A stretch of DNA of 64,000 nucleotides from Balneola sp. EhC07 (GCF_001650905.1 NZ_LXYG01000017.1:124001-188000); one strand, 5' to 3'. Numbered from the stretch's first letter, positions 1 to 9,305 are shown. Notes: generated by a model not told the origin, from the letters alone. Made by a program: numbers and translations.

Positions 1-1
1 G

Positions 2-205
2 TTTTTGCTGCATATCATCAAACATAAAAGAAGCGAAGATGTGTTGGTAATAACCAGCGATCACGGAAATCTGGAAGATCTGTCAGTAAAAACTCATACC
101 AGAAATGAAGTCCCGCTATTTGTAATGGGAGAAGGAATTGATCACTTTAATGATGTGGAGAGCTTGGTTGGGGTTAAGGATGGGATTCTAAAGGTAATAA
201 AGTAA
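2..205 (+). CDS. C-terminal end of a phosphoglycerate-mutase-like metalloenzyme (5' end outside window)
   Basis: The reading frame is open at the left edge and ends at TAA 203-205, so only about the last 67 residues are present. The visible motif ITSDHGNLEDLS followed by HTRNEVPLFV is the metal-binding Asp-His-Gly-Asn and downstream His of the alkaline phosphatase/iPGM metalloenzyme superfamily. The exact member (cofactor-independent phosphoglycerate mutase, phosphopentomutase or a family-specific hydrolase) cannot be decided from the tail. The ORF could start at a TTG at position 5, but the motif would be cut off from its domain, so a truncated gene is more likely. Confidence 0.7.
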   Translation, partial: FLLHIIKHKRSEDVLVITSDHGNLEDLSVKTHTRNEVPLFVMGEGIDHFNDVESLVGVKDGILKVIK

Positions 206-206
206 T

Positions 207-252
207 TCTCCCTTCGAAGGGAGATGATTCAATCGACAGTTCTCGATTGAAT
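207..252. repeat. Two back-to-back hairpins, relative of the 54-56 kb repeat element
   Basis: Directly after the first stop codon, 207-224 is a perfect 18-bp palindrome (TCTCCCTTC and its complement). About 227-252 is a second hairpin with 10-bp arms ATTCAATCGA/TCGATTGAAT. The same CTCCCTTYGAAGGGAG core followed by GAGGGATGT recurs near 54210 and 55899 inside the long direct repeats, so this is a member of a dispersed family. It may also serve as a terminator, although there is no long T run. Confidence 0.6.
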
Positions 253-512
253 CCGAGGGATGTCCGGATTTATGAATTAGCTCATATCGGATTTCAGTTC
301 CTTTGTTCTGAGTACTTTTGTGCCGACAAGAATTATTAGAGCTAACCCCGAGGTCTTGTTCTTATCTCAGTAACCAAAATCCGTCAGCCGTGCAAAGCCC
401 GACAGACGGACAAATAGCTACCCATCATTTCGCTGAAAGTGGGGTGATGGAAGATGAGATAATGAAGAGTTTGTAAACCGCAATCTTTGTTGTGATCAAA
501 TAAATAAATGGT

Positions 513-650
513 GGTCATTCCGCAGCGAAGGCCGGAATCTCAATTGTTAGAAATAAGACAAATTTTGTTCGCTATTCGAATAACACAGATAGGATTAGAA
601 AACAAAACTTATATAAAATCCAGATCTCGGGCATTCGCCGCGAGATGACC
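513..650. repeat. Inverted pair of GGTCAT...ATCT hairpin repeats (family A)
   Basis: One copy lies at 513-540 (GGTCATTCCG...CGGAATCT) and an inverted copy at 622-650 (AGATCTCG...CGAGATGACC). Each is a short hairpin whose stem differs between copies but stays paired (ATTCCG/CGGAAT versus ATCTCG/CGAGAT). Other family members are at 5099-5133 and 16965-17162. About 80 bp of AT-rich sequence lies between the copies. The rest of the 489-bp intergenic region (about 261-512 and 651-694) shows no gene or site I recognise. Confidence 0.7.
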
Positions 651-694
651 AAAACTTCTTCATGAATTATAAATTCTTTCATTAAATTCTATCC

Positions 695-2161
695 ATGAAA
701 AAGAAACTCATCTACAGTCTTTTAGGAATAATCATTCTCTACGGATTATTACTGATTCCCGACAATTCCACCATCAATATTGAAAGCGAAGGTAATTCCA
801 CACCTTTTATTTGGGATCAGGATGAACGTTGGGATTTTCTGGAAAGTAAATTTACTGAAGCAAAAGCAGATAAAGATATAATTACGCCCGGAGTTATTGA
901 AGCACTTATATCTGATCTGTTCTCAATTGTTGATGAAATTGAAAAAAGAAAGCCCAAACCGGATGATGTTATTTTCGATGAACTGCTCCTGAGTTTCTTT
1001 GAGTTGGCTCCGGTTATTGCTGCACAAGAGGTACAAAATCCTGAGTTTTTTGAGGTATATAACAGAGCACGAAGAGTGATCAAAGATCTGTCTGCGGAAT
1101 GGGATATATCAGAAAAAGAAAACAGAGATATTCTTTACAAAACGCTGTACGGAATGCGCGCAACAGTTGAAGAAGTTTTATTGCAATCAGAAGAGCCTAT
1201 AGATCCGGTTTTGTATGTGAAGGAAGAGGAATCACAAACGCCATCTACAAATATTCTGGGAATAAAAGTTCACAGTGGAGATCTTTTGGTATCACGAGGA
1301 GGAGCGGAAGTCTCAGCACTTATTTCAAGGGGAAATGATTATCCCGGTAATTTTTCGCACGTTGCTTTGATCTATGTAGAAGAAGGAACAAATATACCTT
1401 ATTTGATAGAAGCACATATAGAACGCGGTGTTGCTATCGCTACGCTGGAGGAATACATCAAAGACCGAAAGCTTCGGTTTATGGTTTTGCGCCCCAGAGC
1501 TGATCTTCCTGAAATAAAGGAAAATCCGATGCTTCCTCATATAGCAGCTAAAGAAATGTTTGAAGAAGTTCAGCAACGACACATTCCCTACGATTTCAAA
1601 ATGAATTTTTATGATCCGGAAGCTATGTTTTGTTCTGAAGTGGGATCATACGCTTACAAAAATAATGGTATTCAGCTATGGGAATCGGAATCAACCATAT
1701 CATCTAATGGAGTTGTGAAATTACTGAACACTTTTGGGGTTGAGAATTTTGTAACACAAATGCCGTCAGACTTAGAATACGATCCACAACTTTCCGTAGT
1801 GGCTGAGTGGAGAAGTGCTGAAAGTTTGTTCGATGATCATTTATATAACGCGGTAATAGACGCTATGCTTGTGTGCGCCGAACAAGGAGAGGAGATAGAA
1901 TTCAATCCGTTGATGCTTCCATTTGCAAGGATTATGAAAGGAAACAGTTGGGTCAAAAATCAGTTTGAATCGGAAGGACCGATTCCTGAAGGAATGAGTG
2001 CAACCCAGGCATTGAAAAGCGATGCCTTTATACAAAGACATAAAGAGTTGAAAGAGAAAACCTCAACAGCGGTTGATTCATTTATCGAAGAAAACGGATA
2101 TAAACCACCGTATTGGGAATTGGTTAAATTAGCTGAGAAAGAATCGGGTTGTAAGAACTAG
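695..2161 (+). CDS. YiiX/YebB-like NlpC/P60-superfamily cysteine hydrolase, membrane-anchored
   Basis: This 488-residue protein begins with a hydrophobic segment (about residues 5-22) that should act as a signal anchor, placing the rest in the periplasm. The N-terminal half is helical and charged with no recognised domain. From about residue 190 the YiiX-type permuted papain fold is visible: HSGDLLVSRGG, then NFSHVALIY (likely catalytic His), an acidic residue in LIEAH, and MFCSEVGSYAY (likely nucleophile Cys). Family members are thought to act on peptidoglycan peptides or acyl links, and the substrate here is unknown. It is followed 24 bp later by a patatin gene on the same strand, so the two are probably co-transcribed. 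Confidence 0.75.
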   Translation: MKKKLIYSLLGIIILYGLLLIPDNSTINIESEGNSTPFIWDQDERWDFLESKFTEAKADKDIITPGVIEALISDLFSIVDEIEKRKPKPDDVIFDELLLSFFELAPVIAAQEVQNPEFFEVYNRARRVIKDLSAEWDISEKENRDILYKTLYGMRATVEEVLLQSEEPIDPVLYVKEEESQTPSTNILGIKVHSGDLLVSRGGAEVSALISRGNDYPGNFSHVALIYVEEGTNIPYLIEAHIERGVAIATLEEYIKDRKLRFMVLRPRADLPEIKENPMLPHIAAKEMFEEVQQRHIPYDFKMNFYDPEAMFCSEVGSYAYKNNGIQLWESESTISSNGVVKLLNTFGVENFVTQMPSDLEYDPQLSVVAEWRSAESLFDDHLYNAVIDAMLVCAEQGEEIEFNPLMLPFARIMKGNSWVKNQFESEGPIPEGMSATQALKSDAFIQRHKELKEKTSTAVDSFIEENGYKPPYWELVKLAEKESGCKN

Positions 2162-2185
2162 AAGTATAATTATTGACTAGAAATA

Positions 2186-3064
2186 ATGTCAGAGAAGAAA
2201 AAAGTACATCTTGTATTAGGTTCCGGAGGAGCCAGAGGAGTTGCGCATATAGGCGTTATTGAAGAACTCGAAAAAGAAGGATACGAGATCATAGAAGTTA
2301 TTGGCTGCTCAATGGGAGCGGTTGTAGGGGGAATTTACTGTGCAGGCCAGTTATCTGAATACAAAAAATGGATGCTGAGTCTCACCAAAAAAGGAGTGTT
2401 TGATCTGTTGGATTTCACATTTACTTCTCAGGGTTTTGTAAAAGGAGAAAAACTGTTCGGAAAACATATCGAGGTTACCGGGCAACAGAAAATAGAAGAC
2501 TTTAAAATTCCTTTTACAGCAGTTGCAACCGATATGAAACATCACAAAGAGGTTCATTTTAAAGAAGGAGATCTCTTTAAAGCCTTGAGAGCATCGGTTT
2601 CCATTCCGGGAATTTTTACGCCCATTGTTGATGAAGATCTTGTTTTGGTGGATGGTGGCGTTTTAAACCCTTTGCCTATAAACCTGGTTCAAAAAAGAGA
2701 CGACGCGATCATTGTAGCGGTGGATATAAATTCCAGAACCATTGTAGAGGATTTATTGATCAAGGAAGAGAAGAAACAGCGTAAAAAGTACTGGTTCGAA
2801 AATATCCTGCCGGATTCCATAAAAGAGTTTGCACAAAACCACGAAGAAAAGAAAAAGGAATCATTTTCACTGTTTGAGCTCATGGAAAGCACTTTCAGTT
2901 TTACACAAGACCGACTTACAGAATTAATGATAGAACATTACAAGCCGGATATATTAGTAGAAGTGCCCAGAGACACTTGCGATACTTTTGAGTTCTATAA
3001 ATCAAAGCAGTTGGTGGAAGTTGGATCCAGAGCATTCAGAAATGCATTGGCTAAATCTTTTTAG
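2186..3064 (+). CDS. Patatin-like phospholipase (RssA type)
   Basis: A 292-residue protein of the bacterial patatin family, which are serine lipid acyl hydrolases. The oxyanion motif GSGGARG is near residue 13, the nucleophile elbow GCSMG is near residue 41, and the catalytic Asp lies in VDGGVLNPLP around residue 155, so the Ser-Asp dyad is intact. There is no signal peptide, so it should act in the cytoplasm or at the inner membrane face. A Lys/Glu-rich segment (about residues 190-235) is an insertion relative to the shortest homologues. Its position before the glycerol genes suggests lipid turnover, but that is only context. Confidence 0.88.
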   Translation: MSEKKKVHLVLGSGGARGVAHIGVIEELEKEGYEIIEVIGCSMGAVVGGIYCAGQLSEYKKWMLSLTKKGVFDLLDFTFTSQGFVKGEKLFGKHIEVTGQQKIEDFKIPFTAVATDMKHHKEVHFKEGDLFKALRASVSIPGIFTPIVDEDLVLVDGGVLNPLPINLVQKRDDAIIVAVDINSRTIVEDLLIKEEKKQRKKYWFENILPDSIKEFAQNHEEKKKESFSLFELMESTFSFTQDRLTELMIEHYKPDILVEVPRDTCDTFEFYKSKQLVEVGSRAFRNALAKSF

Positions 3065-3142
3065 GCGCTATACCCGAAAAAAAGCTTTGCGGTAGAGATA
3101 TTATTTAGTTTATTGATGTAAGCATGAATAATTGGGGTTGAA

Positions 3143-3538
3143 ATGTATGAACTTGAATTCAAAAGTCATGATGAAATAGAGATACTGGAAGTTGTTGCAA
3201 CAGGAAAACTGAATTTGGAATCCGCAATAGAAATCAGTTCAAAAAGCAGGGAAAAAGCACATAACCTTGGCTATCAATTATTAAAGGATTTAAGCAAACT
3301 AGAGTTGAACGCAGGTATACTACAGGTGATGGAGTTTTTTGACCCCCAAAAAAATGAAAAGCTAAATATTAAACACAAATACGTGATAACAGCACTTTTT
3401 GTGGAAGGCTCTAAAATAGACTATTGGAAATTCTGGGAAACGGTTGCCAGTAATAATGGATTGGTTTCTAAGATTTTTATGGATAAAGAGAAGGCTTTTA
3501 AGTGGCTGCAAAATAAAGCAGAAGAAAAACAAAAATAG
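3143..3538 (+). CDS. Small STAS/SpoIIAA-like protein (tentative)
   Basis: A 131-residue cytoplasmic protein without membrane segments or metal motifs. The order of strands and helices, with a start like ELEFKSHDEIEILEVVATG and a late FMDKEKAFKWL, recalls the SpoIIAA-like STAS/CRAL-TRIO fold proteins found as stand-alone genes in Bacteroidota. No catalytic residues can be named. It ends 15 bp before glpK on the same strand, so it is probably in that operon. Function is unknown. Confidence 0.5.
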   Translation: MYELEFKSHDEIEILEVVATGKLNLESAIEISSKSREKAHNLGYQLLKDLSKLELNAGILQVMEFFDPQKNEKLNIKHKYVITALFVEGSKIDYWKFWETVASNNGLVSKIFMDKEKAFKWLQNKAEEKQK

Positions 3539-3553
3539 CATTATGTTTTCTTC

Positions 3554-5044
3554 ATGGCTAAAGAATACATCCTATCTGTAGATCAGGGAACAACCAGTTC
3601 CAGAGCAATTCTTTTCAATAAAAATGGAGAAGTTGAACATGTTGCCCAAAAAGAATTCAAACAACATTTTCCTAAAGATGGCTGGGTAGAACACGATCCT
3701 GAGGAGATTTGGAACACTCAAAAAGAAGTGATTCAAGAAGTTGTTTCAAAATATGCAGAAGGCGGGAAAACAATTGCAGCGATAGGTATCACCAACCAAA
3801 GAGAAACTACCGTAGTTTGGGATAAGGAAACCGGAGAACCGATTTATAACGCTATTGTCTGGCAAGACCGAAGAACATCAGATTACTGTGATGAGCTTAG
3901 GAATGATGGATGGTCAGATAAAATTCAGCGAAAAACGGGACTCGTTTTAGACAGCTATTTCTCAGGTACGAAACTTAAGTGGGTTCTCGATAATGTTGAT
4001 GGAGCTCGACAAAAAGCAGAAGAAGGGAAACTAGCTTTCGGAACGATTGACTGCTGGTTGATATGGAATCTTACTAAAGGAAAAAAGCACGTTACGGATA
4101 TTACAAATGCTTCACGTACACTTCTTTTCAATATCCATGATAAAGAATGGGATACAGAACTTTTGGAGCTAATGGACATCCCGGAAAATATATTACCGAA
4201 AGTGTGTTCATCAAGTGGAGAAATTGCAGCAGCAGAATTGGACTGTTTTGAAAGTGGAATTCCAATTACAGGAATAGCCGGAGATCAGCAAGCGGCACTG
4301 TTCGGACAAATGTGTCTTGAGCCCGGGATGCTGAAGAATACGTATGGAACAGGTTCTTTTATCATGTTCAACACTGGTGATAAAGCGATCACTTCTGAGA
4401 ACAACCTGTTAACTACGATCGGTTGGCAAATGAACGGTGAGACGACCTATGCTTTGGAAGGTTCAATCTTTATTGCAGGAGCATTGGTTCAGTGGCTAAG
4501 AGACGGATTGGGAATTATTGAATCATCAGCAGATGTAGAAAAACTGGCTTTGACAGAAAAAGATAATGGAGGAGTGTATCTGGTTCCCGCTTTTGCAGGT
4601 CTTGGCGCTCCGCATTGGGATCAGAAAGCGCGCGGAGCCATGTATGGGTTAACGCGCGGAGCAACTGCCGGTCACATAGCAAGAGCCGCGCTTGAAGGAA
4701 TCGCATTTCAGGTGAAAGATGTACTGACTGCAATGGAAGCAGATTCCGGAATTTCAATTAAAGAGCTCCGGGTTGATGGCGGGGCTTCGGTAAACAAAAC
4801 ACTGATGCAGTTTCAGTCCGATATTCTGGGAATTCCGATCGTGAGACCAAAAGTAACGGAAACAACCGCATTAGGGGCGGCATATTTAGCAGGACTAGCT
4901 GTTGGTTTTTGGAAAAACACGGATGAGCTACAAAAGAAATGGGAAATTGATGCAAGGTTTGAGCCGGAAATGAAAACGTCAGAAAAAGAAAGGCTTTTAA
5001 ATAAATGGAACCAGGCGGTAGAGAAGAGTAAGAATTGGGTTTAA
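3554..5044 (+). CDS. glpK: Glycerol kinase
   Basis: At 496 residues this is the normal length for GlpK, the FGGY-family enzyme that phosphorylates glycerol to sn-glycerol-3-phosphate with ATP. Diagnostic stretches are [14 protein letters not shown] at the N terminus, [23 protein letters not shown], the FGGY signature region around [12 protein letters not shown], and the C-terminal [11 protein letters not shown] motif. The enzyme is cytosolic. The next gene, 137 bp downstream, is glpD, so the pair converts glycerol to dihydroxyacetone phosphate. No glycerol facilitator gene is visible in the window. Confidence 0.97.
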   Translation: MAKEYILSVDQGTTSSRAILFNKNGEVEHVAQKEFKQHFPKDGWVEHDPEEIWNTQKEVIQEVVSKYAEGGKTIAAIGITNQRETTVVWDKETGEPIYNAIVWQDRRTSDYCDELRNDGWSDKIQRKTGLVLDSYFSGTKLKWVLDNVDGARQKAEEGKLAFGTIDCWLIWNLTKGKKHVTDITNASRTLLFNIHDKEWDTELLELMDIPENILPKVCSSSGEIAAAELDCFESGIPITGIAGDQQAALFGQMCLEPGMLKNTYGTGSFIMFNTGDKAITSENNLLTTIGWQMNGETTYALEGSIFIAGALVQWLRDGLGIIESSADVEKLALTEKDNGGVYLVPAFAGLGAPHWDQKARGAMYGLTRGATAGHIARAALEGIAFQVKDVLTAMEADSGISIKELRVDGGASVNKTLMQFQSDILGIPIVRPKVTETTALGAAYLAGLAVGFWKNTDELQKKWEIDARFEPEMKTSEKERLLNKWNQAVEKSKNWV

Positions 5045-5098
5045 ATAATTAATAATTCTAAATGATGAATTTTGAATTAGTATTGTTTCAAGAAAGAT

Positions 5099-5133
5099 GG
5101 TCATCCCGTCCGCCAGCTGGCGGATCGGGATCT
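5099..5133. repeat. Family A hairpin repeat between glpK and glpD
   Basis: GGTCATCCCG and CGGGATCT bracket a second inner palindrome (TCCGCCAGCTGGCGGA). The termini match the copies at 513, 622, 16965 and 17135, with the stem changed to ATCCCG/CGGGAT. It is a dispersed intergenic hairpin that might also shape the glpK-glpD transcript. Confidence 0.65.
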
Positions 5134-5181
5134 TATGTAAGGGCTAAATTTAATTTTATATCTAAAATTTGAATAACCAAA

Positions 5182-6744
5182 ATGAATCGTACCGAATCAC
5201 TTAATCATCTTAGAGAATACAACGATTATTGGGATATTCTGATAATTGGAGGAGGAGCAACGGGCTTGGGTTGTGCTGTGGACTCAGCAAACAGAGGCTA
5301 CAAAACTCTGTTGTTGGATATGGCTGATTTTGCCAAAGGTACATCCAGCAGAAGTACAAAATTGGTTCATGGTGGGGTTCGATATTTACAACAAGGAGAT
5401 GTTTCATTGGTGATAGAAGCTTTACATGAACGAGGCTTGCTTATACAGAATGCTCCTCATTTGGTAAGTCACCAATCGTTTATAGTTCCAAGCTATGAAT
5501 GGTGGAATGGTCCGTTTTATGGAATAGGAATGAAAGTGTATGATGCTTTAGCCGGGAAACTGGGCATCAAAAAGTCTAAAACACTTTCAAAGGAAGAAGT
5601 TCTGGAAAAGATCCCAACTCTGGAGCCTGAAGGACTGAGAGGAGGAGTAATTTATTATGATGGCCAGTTTGATGATTCGCGTTTGGCAATCAATTTAGCT
5701 CAAACAGCAGCGGATCTTGGGGCGACTCCGGTAAATTACATGAAAGTAAATGAGTTGATAAAAGGCGATTCAGGTTTTATTGACGGTGTAGTTGCAAGGG
5801 ATCATATACATGGAGAAGAATTTACTATCAAAGCCAGAGCAGTTGTTAATGCAACGGGAATTTTTTCTGATTCCATACTCAAAATGGATGATCAAAAACA
5901 CGAAAATATAATTCAGTGCGCACAAGGCATTCATCTGGTGCTGGATAAAGAATTTCTGCCCGGAGACGCGGCTATAATGGTTCCTCATACAGATGACGGA
6001 CGAGTTCTTTTTGCTGTTCCGTGGCACGGGAAAGCTCTTGTGGGAACAACAGATACTCCAATCGACAAGCCCGCTTTAGAGCCAATAGCATTAGATGAAG
6101 AAATAGATTTTATTCTTAAACATGCGAAAGAGTACTTAACCAAAGATCCGACCAGAAAAGATGTAAAGAGTGTTTTTGCAGGGTTAAGACCCCTTGTGAA
6201 ACCGCCGGAGTCAAAGTCTACTTCTGAAATATCCAGGAGCCATCACATTCAGATTTCTGAATCCGGATTGGTTACTATTGCCGGAGGAAAGTGGACAACC
6301 TATCGAAAGATGGCAGAAGACACGATCGATCGGGCGGCAATGGTTGCAGGAGTGGAATTCAAAAAGACAAAAACAAAGAATCAACGTATTCACGGCTGGT
6401 TAAAAAATGTGGATAAGAAGGATCCTTTGAGTGTGTATGGCTCAGATCGGGTAGCTATTGAAAAAATAATGGAAGAAAATGACTCTATGAAAGAAGAGCT
6501 GCATCCGGGCCTTCCGTATATTAAAGCAGAGATCGTTTGGGCAATTAGGAATGAATGGGCTCAAACTATAGAGGACCTTTTATCCCGAAGAACCCGGGCC
6601 TTGTTGTTAGATGCAGAGGCTGCAATTGAAGTTGCTCCAAAGGTTGCAGAGATTTTGGCCGAAGAATTCGGTGAAGATAAAAAATGGCAAAAACAGGAAG
6701 TGAAAGAGTTTCTTGAATTGGCTAAAAACTATGTTATAAACTAA
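5182..6744 (+). CDS. glpD: FAD-dependent (aerobic) glycerol-3-phosphate dehydrogenase
   Basis: A 520-residue GlpD-type protein that oxidises sn-glycerol-3-phosphate to dihydroxyacetone phosphate and passes electrons to the quinone pool at the inner membrane face. The FAD-binding Rossmann motif is DILIIGGGATGLGCAVDSA near residue 19, followed by GTSSRSTKLVHGGVRYL, typical of the family. The C-terminal DAO_C-type domain (about residue 390 to the end) is present, including AIRNEWAQTIEDLLSRRTR. Its stop codon overlaps the start of the glutaminase gene by one base (TAATG), implying coupled translation. Confidence 0.96.
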   Translation: MNRTESLNHLREYNDYWDILIIGGGATGLGCAVDSANRGYKTLLLDMADFAKGTSSRSTKLVHGGVRYLQQGDVSLVIEALHERGLLIQNAPHLVSHQSFIVPSYEWWNGPFYGIGMKVYDALAGKLGIKKSKTLSKEEVLEKIPTLEPEGLRGGVIYYDGQFDDSRLAINLAQTAADLGATPVNYMKVNELIKGDSGFIDGVVARDHIHGEEFTIKARAVVNATGIFSDSILKMDDQKHENIIQCAQGIHLVLDKEFLPGDAAIMVPHTDDGRVLFAVPWHGKALVGTTDTPIDKPALEPIALDEEIDFILKHAKEYLTKDPTRKDVKSVFAGLRPLVKPPESKSTSEISRSHHIQISESGLVTIAGGKWTTYRKMAEDTIDRAAMVAGVEFKKTKTKNQRIHGWLKNVDKKDPLSVYGSDRVAIEKIMEENDSMKEELHPGLPYIKAEIVWAIRNEWAQTIEDLLSRRTRALLLDAEAAIEVAPKVAEILAEEFGEDKKWQKQEVKEFLELAKNYVIN

Positions 6745-7658
6745 TGGATTATCAAAAGATACTTAATGAAATAGATTCAGAGCTCGACAAAGGGAAGTTT
6801 GGGGGAAAAGTTGCAGACTATATTCCGGAACTTGCTGATGTTAAGGAAGATTGTTTTGGTATACATCTTTGTAGTCTGGAAAAAGGAAATTTTGCGATCG
6901 GACAAAATGAGCAGCGATTTTCTATTCAGAGTATCAGCAAAGTTTTTGCGCTCACAATGGCGTACCCAATGTTGGGCGAGAAATTGTGGAAAAGAGTAGG
7001 CGTTGAGCCTTCGGGAAACCCATTTAATTCTTTGGTTCAATTAGAATATGAATCAGGAATTCCAAGAAACCCACTTATAAATGCAGGAGCACTTGTTATT
7101 TGTGATATACTGATCTCTAAGCTTCAGAATCCAAAACAGGAATTTTTAGAGTTTGTACAAAAGCTGTCGGGTAACCCCGGCATTGGTTTTAATAAAAAAG
7201 TAGCTGAGTCTGAGAAAGAAACCGGATACAGAAATGTAGCACTCGCCAGTCTTATGAAATCGTTCGGCAACATTGAAAATCTTGTGGAAGATGTTCTGGA
7301 TTTTTATTTCTATATGTGTTCAATTGAGATGAGCTGCAAAGAACTCTCGCAAACCTTTTTGTTGTACGCAAATCATGGGAAACATTTTGTAACCGGTGAA
7401 CGAATTTTGAATGCTTCTCAGTCAAAAAGACTAAGTGCAATTTTACTCACTTGTGGGTTTTATGATCAGGCTGGGGAGTTTACTTTCAAAGTTGGTCTGC
7501 CCGGAAAAAGTGGTGTTGGTGGAGGAATAGTGGCCGTTTTTCCTGAACATTACAGCGTTGCGGTTTGGAGTCCAAAGCTAAATAAAGCGGGAAATTCTGT
7601 TCTGGGAATGGAGGTTCTGGAAAGGCTTACAACAAAAACAGGATTGTCTATATTTTAA
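6744..7658 (+). CDS. glsA: Glutaminase
   Basis: A 304-residue cytosolic glutaminase of the serine beta-lactamase-like fold, hydrolysing L-glutamine to glutamate and ammonia. The nucleophile tetrad Ser-X-X-Lys is seen in QSISKVFALTMAY (about residue 66), followed by the conserved NPFNSLVQLE and PRNPLINAGALV stretches and the late GKSGVGGGIVAVFP motif. Length is standard for the family. The start overlaps the glpD stop by one base. Coupling of glutaminase to glycerol catabolism is not a textbook arrangement. Confidence 0.95.
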   Translation: MDYQKILNEIDSELDKGKFGGKVADYIPELADVKEDCFGIHLCSLEKGNFAIGQNEQRFSIQSISKVFALTMAYPMLGEKLWKRVGVEPSGNPFNSLVQLEYESGIPRNPLINAGALVICDILISKLQNPKQEFLEFVQKLSGNPGIGFNKKVAESEKETGYRNVALASLMKSFGNIENLVEDVLDFYFYMCSIEMSCKELSQTFLLYANHGKHFVTGERILNASQSKRLSAILLTCGFYDQAGEFTFKVGLPGKSGVGGGIVAVFPEHYSVAVWSPKLNKAGNSVLGMEVLERLTTKTGLSIF

Positions 7659-7667
7659 TCTATTGCT

Positions 7668-8249
7668 ATGAAAAAAATCATTCAAAACCGAAGTTGGAAA
7701 TTTCTCTTACTGGAACTATTTGTCGTATTTATAGGGGTTTACGGCGCCTTTTATTTAACAACTTTAAGAGAAGAGGTTGTGGAAAGAAGGAACAGGGTCA
7801 ATTATTACGAAACGTTTCTTCTAAATCTGAATGATCTTTATGCGAAAGCTGTATCTGCAAAGGAAGAGGTTGACAGTTTAAGAAGTGAATTAGCCAACAA
7901 TCCGGATCACGAGATATCGCTAAACCGATCTATCGACTTCACTAATAATATGCTGATAGTAAGATCGGGGTTTGAGTCGGAAAACTTCACAACGATCGGA
8001 AAAGATTACCTTGCAAGTCTTGACCGGGGATCGAACCTGATCTCTGTTATTGAAAAAAGAGCCGATATTCTGGAAGCGGAAACAAGAAAGTTTTTGATCT
8101 ACGGAGAGGGAAATGAAAGGGAGTTTAAAAAATGGTACGCCGAAGAACTCGAGGTGCTTTCTGATTATTTAGGGGGCCTTCAGCTCACAATATTAAAAGG
8201 AGCGGTCCCTGAAACAAGAATTATGATAAAACAACTTAAGGATGAATAA
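7668..8249 (+). CDS. Single-pass membrane protein, DUF6090-like (tentative)
   Basis: A 193-residue protein with a short basic N terminus, one membrane segment (about residues 12-30, FLLLELFVVFIGVYGAFYL) and a charged, mostly helical remainder predicted to lie outside or form coiled coil. The pattern of a short basic leader, one helix and then a long helical domain resembles small Bacteroidota membrane proteins annotated as DUF6090, but I cannot confirm it. It starts 9 bp after glsA and ends at a bidirectional terminator, so it closes the glp-glsA operon. Confidence 0.5.
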   Translation: MKKIIQNRSWKFLLLELFVVFIGVYGAFYLTTLREEVVERRNRVNYYETFLLNLNDLYAKAVSAKEEVDSLRSELANNPDHEISLNRSIDFTNNMLIVRSGFESENFTTIGKDYLASLDRGSNLISVIEKRADILEAETRKFLIYGEGNEREFKKWYAEELEVLSDYLGGLQLTILKGAVPETRIMIKQLKDE

Positions 8250-8250
8250 A

Positions 8251-8277
8251 AAAAGCCATCAATAAGTGATGGCTTTT
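8251..8277. terminator. Bidirectional intrinsic terminator
   Basis: The perfect stem AAAAGCCATCA/TGATGGCTTTT with a 5-base loop lies between convergent genes (the membrane protein gene on plus, adk on minus). The A and T runs at both ends allow it to stop transcription in either direction. Confidence 0.85.
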
Positions 8278-8283
8278 AATTAA

Positions 8284-8838
8284 TTACTTTAACGAAGAAG
8301 CAATACGTTCAAAGATCTCATCAATGGTTCCTATGCCATCGATTTCTTTAACAACACCTTTTGAAGAGTAGTGATTTTGCACCGGCTCTGTTTCTTCGTG
8401 ATAAACCTCTAAACGAGTTTTTATCTTTTCTTCGGTATCGTCAGTTCTTCCCTGTCCTCTTGAAAGAATTCTGGAGATCAACTCCTTCTCGGGTACAGTA
8501 AGAACAACAAACGCGTCTATAGCTTTGTTTTGATTTTCCGCGATTTCATCAAAGGCTTCTGCCTGAGGAACCGTTCTCGGAAACCCATCCAGTATAAACC
8601 CGCTATCATATTTAGGATCTTTAAGCTCATCTGCCACAAGATCAACCACGGTTTCATCCGGAACCAGCTGACCTGCGTCAAGAATAGACTTAACCTTAAC
8701 GCCAAGAGGAGTCTGGTTTTTTATCGCAGTTCTAAATATATCACCGGTTGAAAGGTGAGGTATTGAGTATTTGTCCTGAAGTAATTTCGCTTGCGTGCCT
8801 TTTCCGGCACCGGGAGGTCCAAAAAGAATAATATTCAT
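8284..8838 (-). CDS. adk: Adenylate kinase
   Basis: A 184-residue enzyme that interconverts ATP + AMP and 2 ADP in the cytosol. The P-loop GPPGAGKGTQ is at residues 7-16, followed by the AMP-binding STGDIFR region, DGFPRTVPQA and RGQGRTDD. At about 184 residues it has a short lid rather than the longer zinc-type lid of 215-residue forms. It lies downstream of rplS on the same strand with a 77-bp gap, and may be read from the same ribosomal/SRP transcript or its own promoter. Confidence 0.96.
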   Translation of the reverse strand: MNIILFGPPGAGKGTQAKLLQDKYSIPHLSTGDIFRTAIKNQTPLGVKVKSILDAGQLVPDETVVDLVADELKDPKYDSGFILDGFPRTVPQAEAFDEIAENQNKAIDAFVVLTVPEKELISRILSRGQGRTDDTEEKIKTRLEVYHEETEPVQNHYSSKGVVKEIDGIGTIDEIFERIASSLK

Positions 8839-8915
8839 CTAAATAAATTTAGTTTTAAAAAAGAAGAAACGGGCTTCAAATAGACCGCCCGAATCCGGTT
8901 CTTAAAAAGAGAATG

Positions 8916-9275
8916 TTACTTCTTCTTGCTTTCCTGTCCGCGCTCTTTAATACGAGCAGCTTTACCTCTTAGTTCACGCAAATAAAATAGTTTAGAACGT
9001 CTTACACTTCCGCGTTTTTTAACTTCGATCTTTGCAATAAAAGGAGAGTAAAGAGGGAAAATACGCTCAACACCAACGTTGCTGCTTATTTTACGAACAG
9101 TAAACGTTTTGTTAGCTCCGCTTCCACGCTCATTCAATACAACACCTTCGTACTGCTGAATACGTTCCTTTTCTCCTTCACGTACACGGTAGTGAACATT
9201 CACTGTATCACCGGCGGTGAATTGAGCGATGTCGTCATTAACTATCGTTTGTTCTACAAGTTTTAGCTTATCCAT
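8916..9275 (-). CDS. rplS: Ribosomal protein L19
   Basis: A 119-residue L19 protein of the large subunit, located at the 30S-50S interface. Typical stretches are [22 protein letters not shown], the [10 protein letters not shown]-like region [12 protein letters not shown], and the basic tail [20 protein letters not shown]. It is the fifth gene of the classical ffh-rpsP-rimM-trmD-rplS operon and begins 30 bp after trmD. Confidence 0.97.
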   Translation of the reverse strand: MDKLKLVEQTIVNDDIAQFTAGDTVNVHYRVREGEKERIQQYEGVVLNERGSGANKTFTVRKISSNVGVERIFPLYSPFIAKIEVKKRGSVRRSKLFYLRELRGKAARIKERGQESKKK

Positions 9276-9305
9276 GATTCTGTTTCTTTGCTGACTAATC
9301 AGCCG

